A DNA stretch of 64,000 bases from Eutreptiella sp. 'Long Island Sound 2002'. Its lineage: Eukaryota > Euglenozoa > Euglenophyceae > Eutreptiales > Eutreptiaceae. This document shows positions 1-13,053 of the stretch, piece by piece. Position 1 is the first letter of the stretch, and each line of letters opens with the position of its first letter. Where the stretch lies: positions 9,075,913 through 9,139,912 of the forward strand of contig OZ038380.1 of assembly GCA_964036045.1 (NCBI GenBank). The letters are read 5' to 3'. The notes under the pieces are model-generated. The model did no database searches. It saw nothing but the letters and a program-made list of their open reading frames with translations, and had not been told where the DNA came from. The translations under genes and the position numbers were made by a program.

Positions 1-156
1 GAGACCCCTGTTTTGTGTGCAATAATGATTTACCACAGTGCAACCATGACTTCTGCACAAAGACTGCATGGCCAAGACCGAGCCAGTTTTGGAGCATTGT
101 GACCACAATGTGCGGCACAAACTGTGAGTGCAGCATTGCCGCAAAAAACACATGGT

Positions 157-1560
157 GAGACCCCAGTTTTGTGTGCAATAATGATTTACCACAGTCCAAT
201 CATGACTTCTGCACAAAGGCTGCATGGCCAAGACCGAGCCAGTTTTGGGGCATTGTGACCACAATGTGGGGCACAAACAGTGAGTGCAGCATTGCCGCAA
301 AAAACACATGGTGAGACCCCAGTCTTGTGTGTAACAATGATTTACCACAGTCCAACCATGACTTCTGCACAAAGGCTGCATGGCCAAGACCGAGCCAGTT
401 TTGGGGCACAATGGCCACAATGTGGGGCACAAACAGTGAGTGCAGCATTGCCGCAAAAAACACATGGTTAGACCCCAGTTTTGTGTGTAATAATGATTTA
501 CCACAGTCCAACCATGACTTCTGCACAAAGGCTGCATGGCCAAGACCGAGCCAGTTTCGGGGCACAGTGGCCACAATGTGGGGCACAAACTGTGAGTGCA
601 GCATTGCCGCAAAAAAGACATGGTGAGACCCCAGTTTGGTGTGTAGTAATGATTTACCACAGTCCAACCATGACTTCTGCACAAAGGCTGCATGGCCAAG
701 ACCGAGCCAGTTTTGGAGCATTGTGACCACAATGAGGGGCACAAACTGTGAGTGCAGCATTGCCGCAAAAAACACATGGTGAGACCCCAGTCTTGTGTGT
801 AATAATGATTTACCACAGTCCAACCATGACTTCTGCACAAGAACTGCATGGCCAAGACCGAGCCAGTTTTGGGGCACAGTGGCCACAATGTGGGGCACAA
901 ACTGTGAGTGTAGCATTGCCGCAAAAAACAGATGCTGAGACCCCAGTTTTGTGTGCAATAATGATTTACCACAGTCCAATCATGACTTCTGCACAAAAAC
1001 TGCATGGCCAAGACCGAGCCAGTTTTGGGGCATAGTGGCCACAATGTGGGGCACAAACTGTGAGTGCAGCATTGCCGCAAAAAACACATGGTGAGACCCC
1101 AGTCTTGTGTGTAATAATGATTTACCACAGTCCAACCATGACTGCTGCACAAAAACTGCATGGCCAAGACCGAGCCAGTTTTGGGGCACAGTGGCCACAA
1201 TGTGGGGCACAAACAGTGAGTGCAGCAATGCCGCAAAAAACACATGGTTAGACCCCAGTTTTGTGTGTAATAATGATTTACCACAGTCCAACCATGACTT
1301 GTGCACAAAGGCTGCATGGCCAAGACCGAGCCAGTTTCGGGGCACAGTGGCCACAATGTGGGGCACAAACTGTGAGTGCAGCATTGCCTCAAAAAAGACA
1401 TGGTGAGACCCCAGTTTGGTTTGTAGTAATGATTTACCACAGTCCAACCATGACTTCTGCACAAAGGCTGCATGGCCAAGACCGAGCCAGTTTTGGAGCA
1501 TTGTGACCACAATGAGGGGCACAAACTGTGAGTGCAGCATTGCCGCAAAAATCACATGGT
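157..1560 (+). repeat. Five-monomer (780-bp) higher-order repeat, two copies
   Basis: Monomers at 157-780 match those at 937-1,560 in order, offset by exactly 780 bp. Shared rare variants are the AGTCTTGTG start (323 and 1,103), TTTCGGGGCACAGTGG (about 556 and 1,336), AAAAAAGACATGG (about 604 and 1,384), and a monomer with GTAGTAATG followed by CATTGTGACCACAATGAGGGG (about 639 and 1,419). The intervening monomer at 781 belongs to neither copy. Scattered single differences show that the copies have diverged. Confidence 0.75.
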
Positions 1561-3276
1561 TAGACCCCAGTTTTGTGTGTAATAATGATTTACCACAGTC
1601 CAACCATGACTTCTGCACAAAGGCTGCATGGCCAAGACCGAGCCAGTTTTGGGGCATTGTGACCACAATGAGGGGCACAAACTGTGAGTGCAGCATTGCC
1701 GCAAAAAACACATGGTTAGACCCCAGTTTTGTGTGTAATAATGATTTACCACAGTCCAACCATGAATTCTGCACAAAGGCTGCATGGCCAAGACCGAGCC
1801 GGTTTTGGGGCACAGTGGCCACAATGTGGGGCACAAACAGTGAGTGCAGCATTGCCGCAAAAAACACATGCTGAGACCCCAGTTTTGTGTGTAATAATGA
1901 TTTACCACAGTCCAACCATGACTTCTGCACAAAGGCTGCATGGCCAAGACCGAGCCAGTTTTGGAGCATTGTGACCACAATGTGGGGCACAAACTGTGAG
2001 TGCAGCATTGCCGCAAAAAACACATGGTGAGGCCCCAGTTTTGTGTGTAATAATGATTTACCACAGTCCAACCATGACTTCTGCACAAAGGCTGCATGGC
2101 CAAGACCGAGCCAGTTTTGGAGCACAGTGGCCACAATGTGGGGCACAAACTGTGAGTGCAGCATTGCCGCAAAGAACACATGGTGAGACCCCAGTTTTGT
2201 GTGCAATAATGATTTACCACAGTCCAACCATGACTTCTGCACAAAGGCTGCATGGCCAAGACCGAGCCAGTTTTGGAGCATTGTGACCACATTGAGGGGC
2301 ACAAACTGTGAGTGCAGCATTGCCGCAAAAAACACATGGTTAGACCCCAGTTTTGTGTGTAATAATGATTTACCACAGTCCAACCATGACTTCTGCACAA
2401 AGGCTGCATGGCCAAGACCGAGCCAGTTTTGGAGCATTGTGACCACAATGTGGGGCACAAACAGTGAGTGCAGCATTGCCGCAAAAAACACATGGTGAGA
2501 CCCCAGTTTTGTGTGCAATAATGATTTACCACAGTCCAACCATGACTTCTGCAAAAAGGCTGCATGGCCAAGACCGAGCCAGTTTTGGAGCGTTGTGACC
2601 ACAATGTGGGGCACAAACAGTGAGTGCAGCATTGCCGCAAAAAACACATGGTGAGACCCCATACTTGTGTGTAATAATGATTTACCACAGTCCAATCATG
2701 ACTTCTGCACAAAGGCTGCATGGCCAAGACCGAGCCAGTTTTGGGGCACAGTGCCCACAATGTGGGGCACAAACAGTGAGTGCAGCATTGCCGCAAAAAA
2801 CATACGGTGAGGCCCCAGTTTTGTGTGTAATAATGATTTACCACAGTCGAATCATGACTTCTGCACAAAGGCTGCATGGCCAAGACCAAGTCAGTTTTGG
2901 GGCATAGTGGCCACAATGTGGGGCACAAACAGTGAGTGCAGCATTGCCGCAAAAAACACATGGTGAGACCCCTGTTTTGTGTGCAATAATGATTTACCAC
3001 AGTCCAACCATGACTGCTGCACAAAGGCTGCATGGCCAAGACCGAGCCAGTTTTGGGGCACAAAGGCCACAATGTGGGGCACAAACTGTGAGTGCAGCAT
3101 TGCCGCAAAAAACACATGGTGAGACCCCTGTTTTGTGTGCAATAATGATTTACGACAGTCCAATCATGACTTCTGCACAAAGGCTGCATGGCCAAGACCG
3201 AGCCAGTTTTGGAGCATTGTGACCACAATGTGGGGCACAAACAGTGAGTGCAGCATTGCCGCAAAAAACACATGGT

Positions 3277-4056
3277 GAGACCCCTGTTTTGTGTGCAATA
3301 ATGATTTACCACAGTCCAACCATGACTTCTGCACAAAGGCTGCATGGCCAAGAGAGAGCCAGTTTTGGGGCATTGTGACCACAATGTGGGGCACAAACAG
3401 TGAGTGCAGCATTGCCGCAAAAATCACATGGTGAGACCCCAGTCTTGTGTGTAATAATGATTTACCACAGTCCAACCATGACTTCTGCACAAAAACTGCT
3501 TGGCCAAGACCGAGCCAGTTTTGGGGCACAGTGGCCACAATGTGGGGCACAAACTGTGAGTGCAGCATTGCCGCAAAAAACACATGGTTAGACCCCAGTT
3601 TTGTGTGCAATAATGATTTACCACAGTCCAACCATGACTTCTGCACAAAGGCTGCATGGCCAAGACCGAGCCAGTTTTGGAGCATTGTGACCACACTGTG
3701 GGGCACAAACTGTGAGTGCAGCATTGCCGCAAAAAACACATGGTGAGACCCCAGTTTTGTGTGCAATAATGATTTACCACAGTCCAATCATGACTTCTGC
3801 ACAAAGGCTGCATGGCCAAGAGAGAGCCAGTTTTGGGGCATTGTGACCACAATGTGGGGCACAAACAGTGAGTGCAGCATTGCCGCAAAAATCACATGGT
3901 GAGACCCCAGTCTTGTGTGTAATAATGATTTACCACAGTCCAACCATGACTTCTGCACAAAAACTGCTTGGCCAAGACCGAGCCAGTTTTGGGGCACAGT
4001 GGCCACAATGTGGGGCACAAACAGTGAGTGCAGCATTGCCGCAAAAAACACATGGT
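3277..4056 (+). repeat. Three-monomer offset duplication
   Basis: Two monomers at 3,277-3,588 recur at 3,745-4,056, an offset of 468 bp. They share CAAGAGAGAGCCAG (about 3,350 and 3,818), AAAAATCACATGG (about 3,418 and 3,886), AGTCTTGTG and AAAACTGCTTGGCC. The third monomer of each unit differs, so the unit is only partly conserved. Confidence 0.7.
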
Positions 4057-7000
4057 TAGACCCCAGTTTTGTGTGTAATAATGATTTACCACAGTCCAAC
4101 CATGACTTCTGCACAAAGGCTGCATGGCCAAGACCGAGCCAGTTTTGGGGCACAGTGGCCACAATGTGGGGCACAAACTGTGAGTGCAGCATTGCCGCAA
4201 AACACACATGGTGAGACCCCAGTTTTGTGTGTAGTAATGATTTACCACAGTCCAACCATGACTTCTGCACAAAGGCTGCATGGCCAAGACCGAGCCAGTT
4301 TTGGGGCACAGTGGCCACAATGTGGGGCACAAACTGTGAGTGCAGCATTGCCGCAAAAAACACATGGTGAGACCCCAGTTTTGTGTGTAATAATGATTTA
4401 CCACAGTCCAACCATGACTTCTGCACAAAGGCTGCATGGCCGGGACCGAGCCAGCTTTGGGGCACAGTGGCCACAATGTGGGGCACAAACTGTGAGTGCA
4501 GCATTGCCGCAAAAAGCACATGGTGAGACCCCAGTTTTGTGTGCAATAATGATTTACCACAGTCCAACCATGACTTCTGCACAAAGGCTGCATGGCCAAG
4601 ACCGAGCCAGTTTTGGAGCATTGTGACCACAATGAGGGGCACAAACTGTGAGTGCAGCATTGCCGCAAAAAACACATGGTTAGACCCCAGTTTTGTGTGT
4701 AATAATGATTTACCACAGTCCAACCATGACTTCTGCACAAAGGCTGCATGGCCAAGACCGAGCCAGTTTTGGGGCACAGTGGCCACAATGTGGGGCACGA
4801 ACTGTGAGTGCAGCATTGCCGCCAAAAACACACGGTGAGACCCCAGTTTTGTGTGTAATAATGCTTTACCACAGTCCAACCATGACTTCTGCACAAAACT
4901 TGTATGGCCAAGACCGAGCCAGTTTTGGAGCATTGTGACCACAATGTGGGGCACAAACAGTGAGTGCAGCATTGCCGCAAAAAACACATGGTGAGACCCC
5001 AGTTTTGTGTGCAATAATGATTTACCACAGTCCAACCATGACTTCTGCACAAAGGCTGCATGGCCAAGACCGAGCCAGTTTTGGAGCATTGTGACCACAA
5101 TGAGGGGCACAAACTGTGAGTGCAGCATTGCCGCAAAAAACACATGGTTAGACCCCAGTTTTGTGTGTAATAATGATTTACCACAGTCCAACCATGACTT
5201 CTGCACAAAGGCTGCATGGCCAAGACCTAGCCAGCTTTGGGGCACAGTGGCCACAATGTGGGGCACAAACAGTGAGTGCAGCATTGCCGCAGAAAACACA
5301 TGGTGAGACCCCAGTTTTGTGTGTAATAATGATTTACCACAGTCGAACCATGACTTCTGCACAAAAACTTCATGGCCAAGACCGAGCCAGTTTTGGGGCA
5401 CAGTGGCCACAATGTGCGGCACAAACTGTGAGTGCAGCATTGCCGCAAAGAACACACGGTGAGACCCCAGTTTTGTGTGTAATAATGATTTACCACAGTC
5501 CAATCATGACTTCTGCACAAAAACTGCATGGCCAAGACCGAGCCAGTTTTGGAGCATTGTGACCACAATGAGGGGCACAAACCGTGAGTGCAGCATTGCC
5601 GCAAAAAACACACGGTGAGGCCCCAGTTTTGTGTGTAATAATGATTTACCACAGTCCAACCATGACTTCTGCACAAAGGCTGCATGGCCAAGACCGAGCC
5701 AGTTTTGGGGCACAGTGGCCACAATGTGGGGCACAAACAGTGAGTGCAGCATTGCCGCAAAATACACATGGTTAGACCCCTGTTTTGTGTGCAATAATGA
5801 TTTACCACAGTCCAACCATGACTTCTGCACAAAGGCTGCATGGCCAAGACCGAGCCAGTTTTGGGGCACAGTGGCCACAATGTGGGGCACAAACTGTGAG
5901 TGCAGCATTGCCGCAAATAACACATGGTGAGACCCCAGTTTTGTGTGTAATAATGATTTACCACAGTCCAATCATGACTTCTGCACAAAGGCTGCATGGC
6001 CAAGACCAAGCCAGTTTTGGAGCATTGTGACCACAATGTGGGGCACAAACTGTGAGTGCAGCATTGCCGCAAATAACACATGGTGAGACCCCAGTTTTGT
6101 GTGTAATAATGATTTACCACAGTCCAATCATGACTTCTGCACAAAAACTGCATGGCCAAGACCGAGCCAGTTTTGGGGCATAGTGGCCACAATGTGGGGC
6201 ACAAAGTGTGAGTGCAGCATTGCCGCAAAAAACATACGGTGAGGCCCCAGTTTTGTGTGTAATAATGATTTAACACAGTCCAATCATGACTTCTGCACAA
6301 AAACTGCATGGCCAAGACCGAGCCAGTTTTGGGGCACAGTGGCCACAATGTGGGGCACAAACAGTGAGTGCAGCATTGCCGCAAAAAGCACGTGGTGAGA
6401 CCCCAGTTTTGTGTGTAATAATGATTTACCACAGTCCAACCATGACTTCTGCACAAAGGCTGCATGACCAAGACCGAGCCAGTTTTGGGGCATAGTGGCC
6501 ACAATGTGGGGCACAAACTGTGAGTGCAGCATTGCCGCAAAAAACATACGGTGAGGCCCCAGTTTTGTGTGTAATAATGATTTACCACAGTCCAATCATT
6601 ACTTCTGCACAAAAACTGCATTGCCAAGACCGAGCCAGTTTTGGGGCACAGTGGCCACAATGTGGGGCACAAATAGGGAGTGCAGCATTGCCGCAGAAAA
6701 CACATGGTTAGACCCCAGTTTTGTGTGTAATAATGATTTACCACAGTCCAATCATGACTTCTGCACAAAAACGGGATGGCCAAGACCGAGCCAGTTTTGG
6801 AGCATAGTGGCCACAATGTGCGGCACAAACTGTGAGTGCAGCATTGCCGCAAAAAACATACGGTGAGGCCCCAGTTTTGTGTGTAATAATGATTTACCAC
6901 AGTCCAATCATGACTTCTGCACAAAAACTGCATGGCCAAGACCGAGCCAGTTTTGGGGCATAGTGGCCACAATGTGCGGCACAAACTGTGAGTGCAGCAT

Positions 7001-7800
7001 TGCCGCAAAAAACATACAGTGAGGCCCCAGTTTTGTGTGTAATAATGATTTACCACAGTCCAATCATGACTTCTGCACAAAAACTGCATGGCCAAGACCG
7101 AGCCAGCTTTGGGGCATAGTGGCCACAATGTGCGGCACAAACTGTGAGTGCAGCATTGCCGCAAAAAACATACGGTGAGACCCCAGTTTTGTGTGTAATA
7201 ATGATTTACCACAGTCCAACCATGACTTCTGCACAAAAACTGCATGGCCAAGACCGAGCCAGTTTTGGGGCATAGTGGCCACAATGTGGGGCACAAACAG
7301 TGAGTGCAGCATTGCCGCAAAAAACACATGGTTAGACCCCAGTTTTGTGTGTAATAATGATTTACCACAGTCCAATCATGACTTCTGCACAAAAACTGCA
7401 TGGCCAAGACCGAGCCAGTTTTGGGGCACAGTGGCCACAATGTGCGGCACAAACTGTGAGTGCAGCATTGCCGCAAAAAACATACGGTGAGGCCCCAGTT
7501 TTGTGTGTAATAATAATTTACCACAGTCCAATCATGACTTCTGCACAAAAACTGCATGGCCAAGACCGAGCCAGTTTTGCGGCATAGTGGCCACAATGTG
7601 GGGCACAAACTGTGAGTGCAGCATTGCCGCAAAAAACATACGGTGAGGCCCCAGTTTTGTGTGTAATAATGATTTACCACAGTCCAATCATGACTTCTGC
7701 ACAAAAACTGCATGGCCAAGACCGAGCCAGTTTTGGGGCATAGTGGCCACAATGTGGTGCACAAACAGTGAGTGCAGCATTGCCGCAAAATACACATGGT

Positions 7801-9360
7801 TAGACCCCAGTTTTGTGTGCAATAATGATTTACCACAGTCGAACCATGACTTCTGCACAAAAACTGCATGACCAAGACCGAGCCAGTTTTGGGGCATAGT
7901 GGCCACAATGTGGGGCACAAACTGTGAGTGCAGCATTGCCGCAAAAAACATACGGTGAGGCCCCAGTTTTGTGTGTAATAATGATTTACCACAGTCCAAT
8001 CATGACTTCTGCAGAAAAACTGCATGGCCAAGACCGAGCCAGTTTTGGGGCACAGTGGCCACAATGTGGGGCACAAATAGGGAGTGCAGCATTGCCGCAA
8101 AAAACACATGGTTAGACCCCAGTTTTGTGTGTAATAATGATTTACCACAGTCCAATCATGACTTCTGCACAAAAACGGCATGGCCAAGACCGAGCCAGTT
8201 TTGGAGCATAGTGGCCACAATGTGCGGCACAAACTGTGAGTGCAGCATTGCCGCAAAAAACATACGGTGAGGCCCCAGTTTTGTGTGTAATAATGATTTA
8301 CCACAGTCCAATCATGACTTCTGCACAAAAACTGCATGGCCAAGACCGAGCCAGTTTTGGGGCATAGTGGCCACAATGTGCGGCACAAACTGTGAGTGCA
8401 GCATTGCCGCAAAAAACATACGGTGAGGCCCCAGTTTTGTGTGTAATAATGATTTACCACAGTCCAATCATGACTTCTGCACAAAAACTGCATGGCCAAG
8501 ACCGAGCCAGTTTTGGGGCATAGTGGCCACAATGTGCGGCACAAACTGTGAGTGCAGCATTGCCGCAAAAAACATACGGTGAGACCCCAGTTTTGTGTGC
8601 AATAATGTTTTACCACAGTCCAACCATGACTTCTGCACAAAAACTGCATGGCCAAGACCGAGCCAGGTTTGGGGCACAGTGGCCACAATGTGGTGCACAA
8701 ACAGTGAGTGCAGCATTGCCGCAAAATACACATGGTTAGACCCCAGTTTTGTGTGCAATAATGATTTACCACAGTCGAACCATGACTTCTGCACAAAAAC
8801 TGCATGACCAAGACCGAGCCAGTTTTGGGGCATAGTGGCCACAATGTGGGGCACAAACTGTGAGTGCAGCATTGCCGCAAAAAACATACGGTGAGGCCCC
8901 AGTTTTGTGTGTAATAATGATTTACCACAGTCCAATCATGACTTCTGCAGAAAAACTGCATGGCCAAGACCGAGCCAGTTTTGGGGCACAGTGGCCACAA
9001 TGTGGGGCACAAATAGGGAGTGCAGCATTGCCGCAAAAAACACATGGTTAGACCCCAGTTTTGTGTGTAATAATGATTTACCACAGTCCAATCATGACTT
9101 CTGCACAAAAACGGCATGGCCAAGACCGAGCCAGTTTTGGAGCATAGTGGCCACAATGTGCGGCACAAACTGTGAGTGCAGCATTGCCGCAAAAAACATA
9201 CGGTGAGGCCCCAGTTTTGTGTGTAATAAGGATTTACCACAGTCCAATCATGACTTCTGCACAAAAACTGCATGGCCAAGACCGAGCCAGTTTTGGGGCA
9301 TAGTGGCCACAATGTGCGGCACAAACTGTGAGTGCAGCATTGCCGCAAAAAACATACGGT
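7801..9360 (+). repeat. Six-monomer (936-bp) higher-order repeat, two copies
   Basis: Monomers at 7,801-8,424 recur at 8,737-9,360, offset 936 bp. They share CAGTCGAACCATGAC with CATGACCAAG (first monomer), TTCTGCAGAAAAACTG plus AAATAGGGAG (second), AAAACGGCATGG with GGAGCATAGTGG (third) and a CATAG/TGCGG/CATACGG monomer (fourth). The monomers just upstream (7,645 and 8,581) both carry TGTGGTGCAC and AAATACACATGG, so the homology extends partly into them. The second copy has private changes, for example AATAAGGATT near 9,227. Confidence 0.8.
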
Positions 9361-9672
9361 GAGACCCCAGTTTTGTGTGTAATAATGATTTACCACAGTC
9401 CAATCATGACTTCTGCACAAAAACTGCATGGCCAAGACCGAGCCAGTTTTGGGGCATAGTGGCCACAATGTGCGGCACAAACTGTGAGTGCAGCATTGCC
9501 GCAAAAAACATACGGTGAGACCCCAGTTTTGTGTATAATAATGATTTACCACAGTCCAACCATGACTTCTGCACAAAAACTGCATGGCCAAGACCGAGCC
9601 AGTTTTGGGGCATAGTGGCCACAATGTGGGGCACAAACAGTGAGTGCAGCATTGCCGCAAAAAACACATGGT

Positions 9673-12600
9673 TAGACCCCAGTTTTGTGTGTAATAATGA
9701 TTTACCACAGTCCAACCATGACTTCTGCACAAAAACTGCATGGCCAAGACCGAGCCAGTTTTGGGGCATAGTGGCCACAATGTGCGGCACAAACTGTGAG
9801 TGCAGCATTGCCGCAAAAAACATACGGTGAGGCCCCAGGTTTGTGTGTAATAATGATTTACCACAGTCCAATCATGACTTCTGCACAAAAACTGCATGGC
9901 CAAGACCGAGCCAGTTTTGGGGCATAGTGGCCACAATGTGGGGCACAACCTGTGAGTGCAGCATTGCCGCAAAAAACATACGGTGAGGCCCCAGTTTTGT
10001 GTGTAATAATGATTTACCACAGTCCAATCATGACTTCTGCACAAAAACTGCATGGCCAAGACCGAGCCAGTTTTGGGGCATAGTGGCCACAATGTGCGGC
10101 ACAAACTGTGAGTGCAGCATTGCCGCAAAAAACATACGGTGAGACCCCAGTTTTGTGTGTAATAATGATTTACCACAGTCCAACCATGACTTCTGCACAA
10201 AAACTGCATGGCCAAGACCGAGCCAGTTTTGGGGCACAGTGGCCACAATGGGGTGCAGAAACAGTGAGTGCAGCATTGCCGCAAAATACACATGGTTAGA
10301 CCCCAGTTTTGTGTGCAATAATGATTTACCACAATCCAACTATGACTTCTGCACAAAAACTGCATGGCCAAGACCGAGCCAGTTTTGGGGCATAGTGGCC
10401 ACAATGTGCGGCACAAACTGTGAGTGCAGCATTGCCGGAAAAAACATACGGTGAGGCCCCAGTTTTGTGTGTAATAATGATTTACCACAGTCCAATCATG
10501 ACTTCTGCACAAAAACTGCATGGCCAAGACCGAGCCAGTTTTGGGGCATAGTGGCCACAATGTGCGGCACAAACTGTGAGTGCAGCATTGCCGCAAAAAA
10601 AATACGGTGAGACCCCAGTTTTGTGTGTAATAATGATTTACCACAGTCCAATCATGACTTCTGCACAAAAACTGCATGGCCAAGACCGAGCCAGTTTTGG
10701 GGCACAGTGGCCACAATGTGGGGCACAAATAGGGAGTGCAGCATTGCCGCAAAAAACACATGGTTAGACCCCAGTTTTGTGTGTAATAATGATTTACCAC
10801 AGTCCAATCATGACTTCTGCACAAAAACGGCATGGCCAAGACCGAGCCAGTTTTGGAGCATAGTGGCCACAATGTGCGGCACAAACTGTGAGTGCAGCAT
10901 TGCCGCAAAAAACATACGGTGAGGCCCCAGGTTTGTGTGTAATAATGATTTACCACAGTCCAACTATGACTTCTGCACAAAAACTGCATGGCCAAGACCG
11001 AGCCAGTTTTGGGGCATAGTGGCCACAATGTGCGGCACAAACTGTGAGTGCAGCATTGCCGCAAAAAACATACGGTGAGACCCCAGTTTTGTGTGTAATA
11101 ATGATTTACCACAGTCCAACCATGACTTCTGCACAAAACCTGCATGGCCAAGACCGAGCCAGTTTTGGGGCATAGTGGCCACAATGGGGTGCAGAAACTG
11201 TGAGTGCAGCATTGCCGCAAAAAAAATACGGTGAGACCCCAGTTTTGTGTGTAATAATGATTTACCACAGTCCAATCATGACTTCTGCACAAAAACTGCA
11301 TGGCCAAGACCGAGCCAGTTTTGGGGCACAGTGGCCACAATGTGGGGCACAAATAGGGAGTGCAGCATTGCCGCAAAAAACACATGGTTAGACCCCAGTT
11401 TTGTGTGTAATAATGATTTACCACAGTCCAATCATGACTTCTGCACAAAAACGGCATGGCCAAGACCGAGCCAGTTTTGGAGCATAGTGGCCACAATGTG
11501 CGGCACAAACTGTGAGTGCAGCATTGCCGCAAAAAACATACGGTGAGGCCCCAGGTTTGTGTGTAATAATGATTTACCACAGTCCAACTATGACTTCTGC
11601 ACAAAAACTGCATGGCCAAGACCGAGCCAGTTTTGGAGCATTGTGGCCACAATGTGGGGCACAAACTGTGAGTGCAGCATTGCCGCAAAAAACACATGGT
11701 TAGACCCCAGTTTTGTGTGTAATAATGATTTACCACAGTCCAACCATGACTTCTGCACAAAAACTGCATGGCCAAGACCGAGCCAGTTTTGGGGCATAGT
11801 GGCCACAATGTGCGGCACAAACTGTGAGTGCAGCATTGCCGCAAAAAACATACGGTGAGGCCCCAGGTTTGTGTGTAATAATGATTTACCACAGTCCAAT
11901 CATGACTTCTGCACAAAAACTGCATGGCCAAGACCGAGCCAGTTTTGGGGCATAGTGGCCACAATGTGGGGCACAACCTGTGAGTGCAGCATTGCCGCAA
12001 AAAACATACGGTGAGGCCCCAGTTTTGTGTGTAATAATGATTTACCACAGTCCAATCATGACTTCTGCACAAAAACTGCATGGCCAAGACCGAGCCAGTT
12101 TTGGGGCATAGTGGCCACAATGTGCGGCACAAACTGTGAGTGCAGCATTGCCGCAAAAAACATACGGTGAGACCCCAGTTTTGTGTGTAATAATGATTTA
12201 CCACAGTCCAACCATGACTTCTGCACAAAAACTGCATGGCCAAGACCGAGCCAGTTTTGGGGCACAGTGGCCACAATGGGGTGCAGAAACAGTGAGTGCA
12301 GCATTTCCGCAAAATACACATGGTTAGACCCCAGTTTTGTGTGCAATAATGATTTACCACAATCCAACTATGACTTCTGCACAAAAACTGCATGGCCAAG
12401 ACCGAGCCAGTTTTGGGGCATAGTGGCCACAATGTGCGGCACAAACTGTGAGTGCAGCATTGCCGGAAAAAACATACGGTGAGGCCCCAGTTTTGTGTGT
12501 AATAATGATTTACCACAGTCCAATCATGACTTCTGCACAAAAACTGCATGGCCAAGACCGAGCCAGTTTTGGGGCATAGTGGCCACAATGTGCGGCACAA

Positions 12601-13053
12601 ACTGTGAGTGCAGCATTGCCGCAAAAAAAATACGGTGAGACCCCAGTTTTGTGTGTAATAATGATTTACCACAGTCCAATCATGACTTCTGCACAAAAAC
12701 TGCATGGCCAAGACCGAGCCAGTTTTGGGGCACAGTGGCCACAATGTGGGGCACAAATAGGGAGTGCAGCATTGCCGCAAAAAACACATGGTTAGACCCC
12801 AGTTTGGTGTGTAATAATGATTTACCACAGTCCAATCATGACTTCTGCACAAAAACGGCATGGCCAAGACCGAGCCAGTTTTGGAGCATAGTGGCCACAA
12901 TGTGCGGCACAAACTGTGAGTGCAGCATTGCCGCAAAAAACATACGGTGAGGCCCCAGGTTTGTGTGTAATAATGATTTACCACAGTCCAACTATGACTT
13001 CTGCACAAAAACTGCATGGCCAAGACCGAGCCAGTTTTGGGGCATAGTGGCCA
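9673..13053 (+). repeat. About 1.35-kb block duplicated at a 13-monomer offset
   Basis: The block from 9,673 to about 11,025 recurs from 11,701 to about 13,053, offset 2,028 bp. It carries the same series of rare variants: CCCCAGGTTTG, GCACAACCTGTG, GGGGTGCAGAAAC, AAATACACATGG, CACAATCCAACTATG, GCCGGAAAAAAC, an eight-A run followed by TACGG, and AAATAGGGAG. By eye I find only two differences over the block (GCATTTCC for GCATTGCC near 12,303, and TTTGGTG for TTTTGTG near 12,808). The copies are therefore about 99.8% identical and the duplication is recent. A shorter piece around 10,576-10,922 recurs again at 11,200-11,546 and 13,696-14,042. Confidence 0.85.
11639..11654. other. Isolated 16-bp perfect palindrome
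   Basis: CATTGTGGCCACAATG lies in a monomer that also has GGAGCATTG, unusual for the surrounding domain 2. It is one of at least eleven perfect copies; the others are at 29.3-32.3 kb and 63,753. Confidence 0.85.

Larger units (their letters stand above)
1..6084 (+). repeat. Subfamily domain 1 (AAGG/CATGG-type monomers)
   Basis: Monomers here mostly have AAGG at 60-63, C at 44 (AACCATGAC) and CACATGG at the end, and begin with either GAGACC or TAGACC. The central block is a mixture of CACAGTGGCC and CATTGTGACC, often with AATGAGGGG after it. The domain shares rare variants, such as AAAACTGCTTGGCC (about 3,490 and 3,958) and AAAACTTGTATGG (about 4,893), with the domain at 36-47 kb. This suggests a common amplification source. 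Its downstream limit is set where the monomers change to the AAAA/CATACGG type at 6,085. The domain boundary is my reading of diagnostic sites and could move by one or two monomers. Confidence 0.65.
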
